A stretch of DNA of 64,000 nucleotides from Chitinophaga sp. GTDB lineage: Bacteria > Bacteroidota > Bacteroidia > Chitinophagales > Chitinophagaceae. The position numbers and the translations under genes are program-made. The stretch covers positions 297,859-361,858 of the forward strand of contig NZ_JAGHZS010000002.1 in the NCBI RefSeq assembly GCF_017745275.1. Direction: 5' to 3'. Positions 35,438 to 44,247 of the stretch are shown here, piece after piece; the first letter of the stretch is position 1, and each line of letters opens with the position of its first letter. Below the pieces are notes generated by a model. That model saw only the letters and a program-made list of their open reading frames with translations. It searched no databases and had not been told where the DNA came from.

Positions 35438-35923
35438 ATGGAAGAAGGAGTATATCATTTACGTATAGACACCCCCGTTGGACCGCTGTTGATTAGCGGC
35501 ACTACCGAACATATCAATGCCGTATCCTTTACGGACGCACCGGCGGTTGATTTCCCGCAGGCCCCCGCTTTGTTGCTGGATTGTGCGCAGCAGTTATATG
35601 AATACTTTGCCGGCGAGCGCAAAGTGTTTGATTTGCCGCTTTCACAGGAGGGCACCGATTTCCAGCAAACTGTGTGGCAACAACTGTTAGCCATTCCATT
35701 CGGCCAAACCATTTCTTATCAGCAACTGGCCCGTCGTATTCACAATCCTAAAAGTATTCGCGCCGTAGGTACTACCAATGGCAAGAACCGGCTCGCCATT
35801 ATCGTGCCCTGCCACCGGGTAATTGGCGCCAATGGAACGCTTACCGGTTATGCCGGCGGCATCTGGCGCAAACGCTGGCTGATAGAACATGAGCGGATGG
35901 ATTTGTTTACGGGGTTGCTGTGA
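35438..35923 (+). CDS. ogt: Methylated-DNA-[protein]-cysteine S-methyltransferase
   Basis: A 161-residue suicide repair protein that takes methyl groups from O6-methylguanine onto Cys125 in the IVPCHRVIG motif. The helix-turn-helix (TISYQQLARRI) near 91-101 and the RAVG block near 108 are present. No AraC-type Ada domain is fused. It is the second gene of a two-gene repair unit with the AlkA-like glycosylase. Confidence 0.95.
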   Translation: MEEGVYHLRIDTPVGPLLISGTTEHINAVSFTDAPAVDFPQAPALLLDCAQQLYEYFAGERKVFDLPLSQEGTDFQQTVWQQLLAIPFGQTISYQQLARRIHNPKSIRAVGTTNGKNRLAIIVPCHRVIGANGTLTGYAGGIWRKRWLIEHERMDLFTGLL

Positions 35924-36042
35924 AGAAGCAGAAAGCAGAAAGCAAAAAGCTATTGTAGCGAGTGACCAAAGGATGGTCCTACGCTTTAAGCACTCGCGAC
36001 AATAGCTTTTTGCTTTCTGCTTTCTGCTTTCCGCTTTCCGCC
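35924..36042. repeat. Long intergenic inverted repeat, family C
   Basis: Arms of GCAGAAAGC/GCAAAAAGC units around the core AGCTATTGTAGCGAGTGACCA; the right arm has ACAATAGC and CTTTTTGC in reverse. The left arm starts 1 nt after the ogt stop codon. Pairing is nearly perfect outside the central 26 nt. Confidence 0.88.
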
Positions 36043-36049
36043 CTTCCCA

Positions 36050-36084
36050 ATCTGATATCCTCGAAATTTACAAAACTGCATCTG
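36050..36084. promoter_or_regulatory. Putative MocR operator 3, upstream of the decarboxylase
   Basis: AATCTGATATCC from 36049 and ATCTGTTTTAG from 36080 are 30 bp apart, and the sequence between them (AAATTTACAAA) is shared with the site before the first MocR gene. The decarboxylase starts 71 nt downstream. Confidence 0.6.
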
Positions 36085-36154
36085 TTTTAGCATTAATAAT
36101 TATCTCAATTTTGATCCTGAATTACAACCGATCACATATCAACGTCGTGTAACC

Positions 36155-37570
36155 ATGGATTTGAAATTGCAGGATGATCTGAAACATACAGATCAGCTTT
36201 TACAGTTAACCAAAGATTTCAGTAGCAAATTTTTGTCTTCTATCGATAAACTGGCCGCCGATAAGCAGGTGACCATCAACAATCGTTTATCCCTGCCCGA
36301 TAAGGGATTAGGAGGCGCTGCTACCCTGGAAATGTTCCGGCAACAATATGGCAACAGTATTACCGCGGCCGCAGGGCCACGCTACTGGGGCTTTGTTACC
36401 GGTGGGGTAACTCCTGCTTCATTGATGGGCGATTGGCTTACCGCCGCCATGGATTTGAATTCATCGGATAAAAGTTCTGCCGCTTTTTATGTGGAAACGG
36501 AAACCATCGCTTTACTAAAAGAATTATTTGGGTTGCCGGAAGCATTCCTGGGCTGTTTTACAACAGGTGCTACCATGTCGAACTTTACCGGCTTGGCGGT
36601 AGCGAGGCAGTGGCTGGGGCAACAGTTGGGGATAGATGTAGCTGCAGACGGACTGGGAGCATTAGGTACCCTTAAAGTATTGTCCGGGACGCCGCATTCC
36701 AGTATCAGCAAAGCAATGTCTATGCTGGGCATCGGCCGGAATAACCTGGTTCGTATAGCCGTTCCCGAATGCCGGGAAAGTGTGGACATCGCCGCATTGG
36801 AAACGTACCTGCAGGAAAACAATGGACCTTTTATATACGTCGCTAATGCAGGTACTGTGAATACCGTCGACTTTGACGATATCGCCGCATTGGTAAAGCT
36901 GCGGGATAAGTATAACTTCTGGCTGCATGTAGACGCTGCCTTCGGTGGATTTGCAGCCTGCAGCGATCAGTGGAAACATTTGCTGAATGGCTGGGAGCAG
37001 GCAGACAGTATTACCATCGACGCACATAAATGGTTGAATGTACCTTATGATGCCGCCATGATTTTTTGCCGGCATCCGCAGTTGCAATCAATGGTGTTTC
37101 AGAATGCCGGCGCTGCTTACCTGGGAGATCCTTCCACCCAATTCAATTTCATTAATTATATACCTGAAAACTCGCGGCGGAACCGTGCCTTACCAGCCTG
37201 GTTTACACTAATGGCCTACGGCAAAGAAGGATATCGTTCGCTGGTAGAAAATAATATTACACTGGCGAAACAGCTCGGTAGCCTGCTGGAAGAGGATGCG
37301 AATTTTGTATTGCTATCGCCGGTAAGACTCTGTGTGGTTTGTTTTACGCTGAATGTAGCTGTGGCAGACGAAGCAGAAGCTGTAACAGAATACCTGGATC
37401 TGCTGAATGCCTCTGGCGTAGTATGTATGACGGCCACCAGTTATGATGGACGGCAGGCCATTCGCGCGGCATTGGTGAACTGGAGAACCAGTGAGAAAGA
37501 TGTTACCATGGTGTATCATACCATGAGTACATTGGCAGAAAAAATAGTGAATAAATATACTTATGCGTAA
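36155..37570 (+). CDS. PLP-dependent group II decarboxylase
   Basis: A 471-residue member of the aromatic-amino-acid/glutamate decarboxylase superfamily. The PLP lysine is Lys292 in DAHKWLNVPYD, the PLP-contacting Asp is in HVDAAFGG (258-265), and GATMSNFTGL (138-147) is the phosphate-binding region. It should remove the carboxyl group of an amino acid to yield an amine; substrate unassigned. Its stop overlaps the start of an EamA transporter by 8 bp, and its promoter has the MocR-type direct repeat, so a regulated decarboxylase-exporter pair is likely. Confidence 0.9.
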   Translation: MDLKLQDDLKHTDQLLQLTKDFSSKFLSSIDKLAADKQVTINNRLSLPDKGLGGAATLEMFRQQYGNSITAAAGPRYWGFVTGGVTPASLMGDWLTAAMDLNSSDKSSAAFYVETETIALLKELFGLPEAFLGCFTTGATMSNFTGLAVARQWLGQQLGIDVAADGLGALGTLKVLSGTPHSSISKAMSMLGIGRNNLVRIAVPECRESVDIAALETYLQENNGPFIYVANAGTVNTVDFDDIAALVKLRDKYNFWLHVDAAFGGFAACSDQWKHLLNGWEQADSITIDAHKWLNVPYDAAMIFCRHPQLQSMVFQNAGAAYLGDPSTQFNFINYIPENSRRNRALPAWFTLMAYGKEGYRSLVENNITLAKQLGSLLEEDANFVLLSPVRLCVVCFTLNVAVADEAEAVTEYLDLLNASGVVCMTATSYDGRQAIRAALVNWRTSEKDVTMVYHTMSTLAEKIVNKYTYA

Positions 37571-38483
37571 AACAAGGACAAATGCTTACATCGCGCTTGC
37601 CATTGTAAGTATTTTTTGGGGAACCACCTACCTGGCTTCCAGCGTAGGGGTGAGGCACATGCACGGCGTGATGCTGGCAGGCATAAGACAGGCGACAGCC
37701 GGATTTTTATTAACGGGATTCTTTTTATTACGTGGATATAAGCTGCCCGGAAAATTGGTATTGTCGAAGTTGTTTATCATTGGTACCCTCATGCTTTGTG
37801 GCGGCAACGGGTTGCTTACCTGGGCCATGAAATTTATTCCCAGCGGATTAGGCGCCATCATTGCGGCCACCATTCCCATCTGGATTACCATTACCAGCTA
37901 TTTCCTGGTACAACGTACCCGGCTTAGTTTACAGCTGATCATTGGTATGATCCTCGGCTTTGGCGGTGTGGCGGGTATCTTTTATAATTACCTGTCGAGT
38001 TTAATGAACCCGGATTTCCAGTTTGGCATCCTCATCGCCTTTGGATCCTGTATTTTCTGGGCATTGGGATCTGTACTTACGGCAAAGTGGGCGCTGGGAG
38101 TGAATTACCTGTATGGTGCCGGCTTCCAGATGTTTTTCAGCGGTGTAATTATGTTGCTGGTAGCTACCTTCTTCCTGGGGCAACGTATTGAGGTTAGCAC
38201 GTTTACCACAGACCTGTGGGAAAGCTTGTTGTACCTGGTGTTGGTAGGATCGGTGTTTTCTTATTCCGCGTATGTGTTTGCGTTGAATAATCTGCCACCG
38301 GCGCAGGTATCTATTTATGCTTACATCAACCCGATAGTAGCGGTGTTACTGGGATGGCTGATTTTACATGAGCAGTTGACGTGGTTAACAGGTATCTGTT
38401 CGTTGATCACTATTGGCGGTGTTTACCTCGTGAATAGCGCAATTAATAAGAATAAGAAAAGTCTTGCCACGACTACAAAATAG
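37563..38483 (+). CDS. EamA-family (DMT) transporter
   Basis: A 306-residue inner-membrane protein with about ten helices and two EamA halves (SIFWGTTYLASSVGVRHM near 17; SCIFWALGSVLTAKWA near 160). DMT members export amino acids, amines or metabolites. Translation overlaps the decarboxylase (shared ATGCGTAA), so it probably moves that enzyme's substrate or product. Confidence 0.92.
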   Translation: MRKTRTNAYIALAIVSIFWGTTYLASSVGVRHMHGVMLAGIRQATAGFLLTGFFLLRGYKLPGKLVLSKLFIIGTLMLCGGNGLLTWAMKFIPSGLGAIIAATIPIWITITSYFLVQRTRLSLQLIIGMILGFGGVAGIFYNYLSSLMNPDFQFGILIAFGSCIFWALGSVLTAKWALGVNYLYGAGFQMFFSGVIMLLVATFFLGQRIEVSTFTTDLWESLLYLVLVGSVFSYSAYVFALNNLPPAQVSIYAYINPIVAVLLGWLILHEQLTWLTGICSLITIGGVYLVNSAINKNKKSLATTTK

Positions 38484-38518
38484 TAATAGCTATATTTTTA
38501 AGGTAGAAGTTAATAGTC

Positions 38519-38562
38519 AGATGTTCACCCCGGTGTTTACCGGAACGGACATCTTTTCTTTT
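38519..38562 (+). terminator. Terminator of the decarboxylase-EamA unit
   Basis: AGATGT (38519-38524) pairs with ACATCT (38549-38554) around an inner CCGGT-GTTT-ACCGG stem, followed by TTTCTTTT. Confidence 0.8.
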
Positions 38563-38608
38563 GTTAGGGAAATGCGTTAAATTGAGGAGGCATTTAATAA
38601 AATATTTT

Positions 38609-39049
38609 ATGGAAGTTATTCAGGCAACGGAGTTACACCTCAACGAAGTAGCGGTTTTATTTGATGCCTACCGCAGTTATTATGACCAGGCCCCTGATTT
38701 CAAAGGTGCACTTAATTTTATTACAGAAAGAATTACTAAAAAAGACAGCGAAATATTTGTGGTATTGGAGGGAGATGAAATTGTGGGTTTTACCCAGCTG
38801 TATCCCATTTTCACGTCAATTGGCATGAAGCGGGGCTGGCTGCTGAATGATTTATATGTGCTGGATGAACACCGCGGTAAAGGTGCAGGCAAAGCGCTGA
38901 TAGCTGCGGCAGCCGCACATGGTAAAAAAACAGATGCCGCCTGGCTGATGTTACAAACCTATATTGCCAATACGAATGCGCAGGCGCTTTACGAGAGAGA
39001 AGGGTTTATAAAGGATACTAATTCTTTTTACTATTATAAGTCACTATAG
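38609..39049 (+). CDS. GNAT N-acetyltransferase
   Basis: A 146-residue GNAT enzyme. The acetyl-CoA loop EHRGKGAGKALI (about 91-102) and the C-terminal ALYEREGFIKD block are typical. The substrate is unknown. The ATG at 38609 (MEVIQATELH) fits the fold; an upstream in-frame start would add a basic extension. A family B hairpin begins right after its stop codon. Confidence 0.9.
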   Translation: MEVIQATELHLNEVAVLFDAYRSYYDQAPDFKGALNFITERITKKDSEIFVVLEGDEIVGFTQLYPIFTSIGMKRGWLLNDLYVLDEHRGKGAGKALIAAAAAHGKKTDAAWLMLQTYIANTNAQALYEREGFIKDTNSFYYYKSL

Positions 39050-39050
39050 A

Positions 39051-39175
39051 GAAATTACGAATTACGAATTACGAATTACGGATTTGTGGGTAGATGGTAA
39101 ACGCGAAGACTACCTTCGCTTATATCTACTCACAAATCCGTAATTCGTAATTCGTAATCCGTAATTCGTAATTTC
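39051..39175. repeat. Long intergenic inverted repeat, family B
   Basis: Arms are four to five AATTACG/CGTAATT units, flanking the core GGATTTGTGGGTAGATGGT / ATATCTACTCACAAATCC and the inner CGCGAAG/CTTCGC stem. The left arm begins 1-2 nt after the GNAT stop and the right arm ends 5 nt before the NUDIX start. Confidence 0.9.
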
Positions 39176-39180
39176 ACTCT

Positions 39181-39744
39181 ATGGATACAACGAAAAACCC
39201 CTGGACCATTCATTCCAGGGAAACGAAATATGATAACAACTGGATCAGCGTCTGGCATCATGAAGGACTGAATCCTGCAGGCACTCCGGGTATTTATGGG
39301 GTGGTGCATTTTAAGAATGTCGCTATAGGGGTAGTGGCGCTGGATGCAGCTATGAATATTTACCTGGTGGGGCAGTACCGTTTTCCGTTGCAGCGCTTTA
39401 GCTGGGAAATCCCGGAAGGTGGCGGTCCGCATGGAGAAGATCCGCTGGATGGCGCCAAAAGGGAGTTACTGGAGGAAACGGGATTAGTAGCGACGCATTG
39501 GGAAGTCATTACACGGATTGATCTTTCTAATTCCGTATCAGATGAGGAAGGGGTGGTGTTTTTGGCCAGGGGGCTGGAACAACGCCAGGCAGCGCCGGAG
39601 GAAACGGAGCAGTTATATATAAAAAAAGTGCCTTTTGAAGAAGCCTACCGGATGGTGAAAGACTTTGAAATCACAGATTCCTTATCTGTAGCAGCCATAC
39701 AAAAAGTGAAGCTCATGAGCTATGAGGGCTTATTAAACAAATAA
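39181..39744 (+). CDS. NUDIX hydrolase (ADP-ribose pyrophosphatase-like)
   Basis: A 187-residue NUDIX enzyme. The Nudix box is complete: GGGPHGEDPLDGAKRELLEE with TGL (about residues 80-102), which binds Mg and cleaves a nucleoside diphosphate linked to another moiety. The preceding SWEIPEGG is like ADP-ribose pyrophosphatases. It may be co-transcribed with rlmB 20 nt downstream, though rlmB has its own -7 box. Confidence 0.92.
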   Translation: MDTTKNPWTIHSRETKYDNNWISVWHHEGLNPAGTPGIYGVVHFKNVAIGVVALDAAMNIYLVGQYRFPLQRFSWEIPEGGGPHGEDPLDGAKRELLEETGLVATHWEVITRIDLSNSVSDEEGVVFLARGLEQRQAAPEETEQLYIKKVPFEEAYRMVKDFEITDSLSVAAIQKVKLMSYEGLLNK

Positions 39745-39750
39745 ACCCGT

Positions 39751-39758
39751 TACCTTTG
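39751..39758 (+). promoter_or_regulatory. -7 box directly before rlmB
   Basis: TACCTTTG matches TAnnTTTG and ends 6 nt before the rlmB ATG, so a transcript from it would be nearly leaderless. Confidence 0.45.
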
Positions 39759-39764
39759 CAGCAC

Positions 39765-40586
39765 ATGGAAAGGAAATTTAACGCTTTCAGAGGTGAAAGA
39801 AGAGATGGCCACAGTGGCCCGAAAAAATATGCTACACAGCGGCCTAAGCAGTCGTCAATGATCATTGGCCGGCAGCCTATGCTGGAGGCTTTGAACTCCG
39901 GCAGGTCAATAGAGCGCATCTATATGCTGCGCACAGCTACCGGTGATAATATCCCACAGATCAGAGAATTGGCGCAAACCAATAACATCCCGGTAAATTA
40001 TGTACCGGTGGAAAAACTCAATGCACTCACGCAGGCCAATCACCAGGGAGTAGTGGGTATTGCAGGAAATGTGACCTACCTGGATTTGCAGGATGTGATT
40101 TCTCACGTGATAGACCAGGGTGAAACCCCGCTGTTCCTGATCCTGGATGGCATTACCGACGTGCGTAATATTGGCGCTATTGCCCGTAGTGCGGTATGTT
40201 GCGGCGCACAGGCCATCATCATCCCGGACAAAGGCATTGCAGCATTGAATGAAGAAGCGATTAAATCCTCCGCCGGCGCCCTGGAAAAAATTTCCGTTTG
40301 CCGGGTAAATAGCCTGAATAAAGCCATTGATACCCTGCATCTCAACGGTATTAAAGTAATGGCGAGTGAAATGGAAACCGAGATAAAGCTGTACGACTGC
40401 GATCTGAAAGAACCGGTAGCGGTGATCATGGGATCGGAAGACAAGGGCGTATACCCTGCATTGATCAAGGCTTCCGATGTACTGTTCCGCATACCTATGG
40501 CCGGTAACTTCGAATCATTCAACGTATCGGTAGCGGCAGGCATTATCTTGTACGAAGCACTGAAACAAAGGACCGTAAATAAATAA
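39765..40586 (+). CDS. rlmB: 23S rRNA 2'-O-methyltransferase, RlmB-like (SpoU/TrmH family)
   Basis: A 273-residue SpoU-type methyltransferase. An N-terminal substrate-binding domain (IIGRQPMLEALNSGRSIERI near 30-49) is followed by the trefoil-knot SAM domain with LDGITDVRNIGAIARSA (about 131-147), IMGSEDKGV (about 222) and FRIPMAGNFESFNVSVAA. It should methylate the 2'-OH of a guanosine in 23S rRNA. The N-terminus is basic and may be disordered. ATG at 39765 used. Confidence 0.9.
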   Translation: MERKFNAFRGERRDGHSGPKKYATQRPKQSSMIIGRQPMLEALNSGRSIERIYMLRTATGDNIPQIRELAQTNNIPVNYVPVEKLNALTQANHQGVVGIAGNVTYLDLQDVISHVIDQGETPLFLILDGITDVRNIGAIARSAVCCGAQAIIIPDKGIAALNEEAIKSSAGALEKISVCRVNSLNKAIDTLHLNGIKVMASEMETEIKLYDCDLKEPVAVIMGSEDKGVYPALIKASDVLFRIPMAGNFESFNVSVAAGIILYEALKQRTVNK

Positions 40587-40610
40587 GACTGGTACCGCAA
40601 ATGGTTTGTT

Positions 40611-41462
40611 ATGCTAAAATTAATTGAATGCCCGCGCGATGCGATGCAGGGATGGCACCGGATGATCAGCACAGATGAGAAGGTGGAATACCTGAACGCT
40701 TTATTAAAAGTTGGTTTTGATACGATTGATTTTGGAAGTTTTGTATCTCCCAAAGCCATTCCTCAAATGGCAGATACAAAAGAAGTAATACCCCGGCTCG
40801 AATTATCCGGTACGCATAGCAAGCTGCTGGCCATTGTAGCCAATTTGCGGGGAGCTGAGGAAGCAGTGGTATTTGATGAAATTAATTACCTGGGCTTTCC
40901 CTTCTCCATATCAGAAACTTTTCAATTAAGGAATACCAATAAAACCATCGCGGAATCCCTGGAGCAGGTCCATTCTATGCAGGAACTCTGTATCAAAAAC
41001 CGGAAGGAGCTGGTGATATATATTTCCATGGGATTCGGGAACCCTTATGGGGACCCGTATAGCCCGGAAATTGTATTACAGTGGGTAGCGGAAATGGTGA
41101 AGATGGACATCGGTATTATTTCTCTCGCCGATACGGTGGGCGTAGCAGATCCTGCTACTATTGCCGGTTTGTATAAACACCTGATCCCGGCATATCCGCA
41201 GGTAGAATTTGGCGCACATTTTCACGCGGCTCCTCAGAACTGGGAGGAGAAGGTAGCCGCAGCCTATGCACAAGGCTGCAAACGCTTTGATAGCGCTATT
41301 AAAGGCATTGGCGGTTGTCCGATGGCTAAAGATGAGCTGGTGGGCAACCTGGCCACGGAAAATATGCTGGCGTTCTGCTCGCGACACAAGGAACCGGTGA
41401 GCTTATCACTGCATGCCTTTGCGGATGCAGAGCGACTGGCAGATGCCGTTTTTAAAGATTAA
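40611..41462 (+). CDS. Hydroxymethylglutaryl-CoA lyase
   Basis: A 283-residue HMGL-type lyase that splits HMG-CoA into acetyl-CoA and acetoacetate, in leucine catabolism. The opening ECPRDAMQGW corresponds to the metal-binding GPRDGLQ region, and the signature GIGGCPMAKDELVGNLATE is near 222-240 with catalytic Cys and His (HFHAAPQN near 203). Probably co-transcribed with the GSCFA gene 9 nt downstream. Confidence 0.93.
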   Translation: MLKLIECPRDAMQGWHRMISTDEKVEYLNALLKVGFDTIDFGSFVSPKAIPQMADTKEVIPRLELSGTHSKLLAIVANLRGAEEAVVFDEINYLGFPFSISETFQLRNTNKTIAESLEQVHSMQELCIKNRKELVIYISMGFGNPYGDPYSPEIVLQWVAEMVKMDIGIISLADTVGVADPATIAGLYKHLIPAYPQVEFGAHFHAAPQNWEEKVAAAYAQGCKRFDSAIKGIGGCPMAKDELVGNLATENMLAFCSRHKEPVSLSLHAFADAERLADAVFKD

Positions 41463-41471
41463 CTGTCATAC

Positions 41472-42443
41472 ATGCAATTTCATTTGAATTTTCCGGTAGC
41501 ACCGCTTTCTACTGATATACAATACCAGCAGGAGTTGTTGCTGATGGGTTCCTGTTTTGCAGAAGAAATAGGAGAGAAGCTGCAGGAGCACCGGTTTAAT
41601 ACCCTGATCAATCCACACGGTATTTTATATAATCCACTCAGCATCACCAACGCGCTGACGAGCTACCTGGATGGTAAAGTATACACCCAAGACGATTTAT
41701 TTCAGCATAACGATACCTGGCATAGCTGGGACCATCACAGCCGTTTTACCGGCATAACGCCGGAAGCTACGCTGGACAATATCAACCAGATGCAGGCGGC
41801 AGCGGTGCAGTCGATCGAAAATGCCGACTGGCTTATCTTAACGCTGGGTTCTGCACATGCTTACGTACTGAAAGAAAATAACCGCATGGTAGGCAACTGT
41901 CATAAAGTGCCTGCCGGTAACTTCTACAAGCGTTTGCTCACTGTAGATGAAGTAGTAACCGCATTGGATAACGTGATGCATCGCCTGTTTTTCCGCAATA
42001 AGAAAATTAATATACTCTTTACCGTTAGCCCGGTACGATACATCCGCGATGGAGTGGTGGAAAACAACCTGAGTAAGGCAGTGTTGCTCCAGGCCGTACA
42101 TCATCTTGTTAATAAATTTAACCGCCTTTTTTACTTCCCGGCATATGAACTGGTGATAGATGATTTACGGGATTACCGTTTTTATAAAGAAGACCTTGTT
42201 CATCCCAACGAACTCGCCATCAACTATGTGTGGGAGCAGGTAGTGAAGGCTTGTATCAGTGAAGATAGCCAGGCGTTATTACACCAGATCGCAGATATTA
42301 ACCGGGCAGCCGCGCACCGGCCTTTTAACCGTGAAAGCATCCAGCATCAACAGTTTATGCGCACGTACGCGAATAGAGTCAATGCGTTGATGGAAGCGCA
42401 CCCGGAGTTGAAACTCGGTGATCTGCTTGAACATTTTCGTTGA
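41472..42443 (+). CDS. GSCFA-domain protein
   Basis: A 323-residue protein opening with the diagnostic MGSCFAEEIGEKL (about residues 25-37) and INPHGILYNP. GSCFA proteins are SGNH/GDSL-like and may be acyl-esterases; the Ser in GSCFA is the expected nucleophile and HPNE near 241 could supply the base His. No signal peptide. It lies 9 nt after the HMG-CoA lyase gene. Confidence 0.93.
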   Translation: MQFHLNFPVAPLSTDIQYQQELLLMGSCFAEEIGEKLQEHRFNTLINPHGILYNPLSITNALTSYLDGKVYTQDDLFQHNDTWHSWDHHSRFTGITPEATLDNINQMQAAAVQSIENADWLILTLGSAHAYVLKENNRMVGNCHKVPAGNFYKRLLTVDEVVTALDNVMHRLFFRNKKINILFTVSPVRYIRDGVVENNLSKAVLLQAVHHLVNKFNRLFYFPAYELVIDDLRDYRFYKEDLVHPNELAINYVWEQVVKACISEDSQALLHQIADINRAAAHRPFNRESIQHQQFMRTYANRVNALMEAHPELKLGDLLEHFR

Positions 42444-42561
42444 GCATAAAGCAGAAAGCATAAAGCAAAAAGCTATTGTAGCGAGTGACCAGCGCGTATA
42501 TATAATTCGCAAAGATCATCCGCTACAATAGCTTTTTGCTTTATGCTTTCTGCTTTATGCT
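42443..42561. repeat. Long intergenic inverted repeat, family C (perfect 41-bp arms)
   Basis: Arms at 42443-42483 and 42521-42561 are perfect reverse complements of 41 bp, made of GCATAAAGC/GCAGAAAGC/GCAAAAAGC units. Both ends touch the stop codons of the convergent GSCFA and MHS transporter genes. Confidence 0.95.
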
Positions 42562-44024
42562 TCTCCCAGTGGCACCCCTCTTTTATCTTTCAGACAAATC
42601 ATCCCTACAACAAAGCAAATGACCGCAATACCAATCGGATAAATCAATCCTGCCAGGTGATTGTTGGTATTGGTCACCAAAATGGTGGAGATCGTAGGTA
42701 ATAAGCCCCCGAATACGCCATTTCCGATATGGTAAGGCAGCGACATAGAGGTGTACCGGATGCGGGTGGGAAATAGTTCTACCAGGAATGCCGCGATAGG
42801 CGCGTATACCATGGTCACAAAAATAACCTGTATGAAGATGAGCAATACCAGGCAGGCCACATTGAAATTACTCACCGTCAATTCTTTTTTATCGCCGGTT
42901 TCTTTCAGGGTGCTGCCATCAGAGTAGCTGTGAACGCGGGTGGTTTTAGTGATCAATTCGCCGGCGTCATTTTTGGCGGTATTGCTTTCAATTTTAAACA
43001 GTTCGGTTTGTTCCGTTTTTAGTTTTACGTTACCGATGTTGTCCATAGCCCAGTAAATGGGATAGTAAGCCAATGCCGCTACCAGCATGCCGGTGAGCAT
43101 GATTTTCTTGCGCCCGATACGGTCGGACAGGGATCCGAAGTAAATGAAAAACGGTGTGCCCAACAGTAATGCGATGGCAATGATGACATTGGATTGTACA
43201 AATTCAATGTTCATTGTTTTTTGTAAGAAGGACAACGCATAGAACTGACCGGTGTACCAAACAACGCCCTGGCCCATGGCGGCGCCGAATAAGGCGATGG
43301 CCACCAGTTTCAGGTTTTCTTTGTTGGCAAAGCTCTCCTTGATGGGATTGCTGGAGGTTTTACCTTCCTTTTTCATTTGCGCAAACAAAGGAGATTCGTG
43401 CAGGCGTATCCGTATATAATACGACATGATCACCAGTAATACTGATAACAGGAAAGGAATACGCCAGCCGTAGTTATTGAAATCGTCCGGCGACATGAGC
43501 ATACGGGTTACCAGGATGACGCCCAGTGATACAAAAAGTCCTAGGGTAGCCGTGGTTTGAATGAAGCTGGTATAGTAACCCCGCTTGTTGTCGGGAGAGT
43601 GCTCTGCCACATAGGTGGCCGCACCGCCGTATTCACCACCGAGTGCCAGTCCTTGCGCGAGGCGGAGCAGGAGCACCAGTATAGGCGCCAATACCCCGAT
43701 GGTGTGGTAGCTGGGAATAAGGCCAATAGCGAAGGTAGATCCGCCCATGATGAGGAGAGTGAGCAGGAACGTGTATTTACGGCCTACCATGTCTCCCAGG
43801 CGTCCAAATACGATGGCCCCAAAAGGGCGTACAATAAATCCCACCGCAAAAGTAGCCAGCGTGGCGATATACGCCAGTTGTGGATTGCTGGGAGGAAAGA
43901 ACTTTTCGGCAATGATAGCCGATAAGCTGCCGAAGATGTAGAAATCGTACCATTCAATGAGGGTGCCTGCTGAGGAGGCCATGATCACCTGCCAGATGTT
44001 TTGCGTGGGGAGCGAGTTTTTCAT
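42555..44024 (-). CDS. MFS transporter, metabolite:H+ symporter (MHS) type
   Basis: A 489-residue transporter with twelve helices. SSAGTLIEWYDFYIFG (16-31) and GRLGDMVGRKYTFL (about 74-87) are hallmarks of the MHS group (ProP, KgtP, ShiA). LFPTRIRYTSMSLPYHIGNGVFGG near 425 is also typical. A soluble insert of about 60 residues sits between helices 8 and 9 (INAMDN... region near 335-395). Substrate is probably a compatible solute or organic acid. Confidence 0.92.
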   Translation of the reverse strand: MKNSLPTQNIWQVIMASSAGTLIEWYDFYIFGSLSAIIAEKFFPPSNPQLAYIATLATFAVGFIVRPFGAIVFGRLGDMVGRKYTFLLTLLIMGGSTFAIGLIPSYHTIGVLAPILVLLLRLAQGLALGGEYGGAATYVAEHSPDNKRGYYTSFIQTTATLGLFVSLGVILVTRMLMSPDDFNNYGWRIPFLLSVLLVIMSYYIRIRLHESPLFAQMKKEGKTSSNPIKESFANKENLKLVAIALFGAAMGQGVVWYTGQFYALSFLQKTMNIEFVQSNVIIAIALLLGTPFFIYFGSLSDRIGRKKIMLTGMLVAALAYYPIYWAMDNIGNVKLKTEQTELFKIESNTAKNDAGELITKTTRVHSYSDGSTLKETGDKKELTVSNFNVACLVLLIFIQVIFVTMVYAPIAAFLVELFPTRIRYTSMSLPYHIGNGVFGGLLPTISTILVTNTNNHLAGLIYPIGIAVICFVVGMICLKDKRGVPLGEA

Positions 44025-44042
44025 ACGTGTTAATTGTAGCTG

Positions 44043-44067
44043 TTAGCCTTTAGCTATTAGCTTTTAG
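44043..44067. repeat. Single arm of a family A repeat
   Basis: TTAGCCTTTAGC, TATTAGC and TTTTAG units match the arms of the family A hairpins, but no matching right arm is found. It lies 20-45 nt upstream of the MHS transporter start, an unusual position for this family. Confidence 0.6.
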
Positions 44068-44247
44068 TCTTACTTTTTTGTTATCAGTTTTTTGGATGAT
44101 AGACTGTTAGAGATGTCTTTCGTATTAAAGGGGAATAAGATAATGAATATTTATCTCGGGAGCAAATGTTAGGGGAAAAAACTATGGTGTTGCCCCATCT
44201 TTAATGTCGATAATGCCTTATCTTTAATTACGGGCCAATTATTTACC

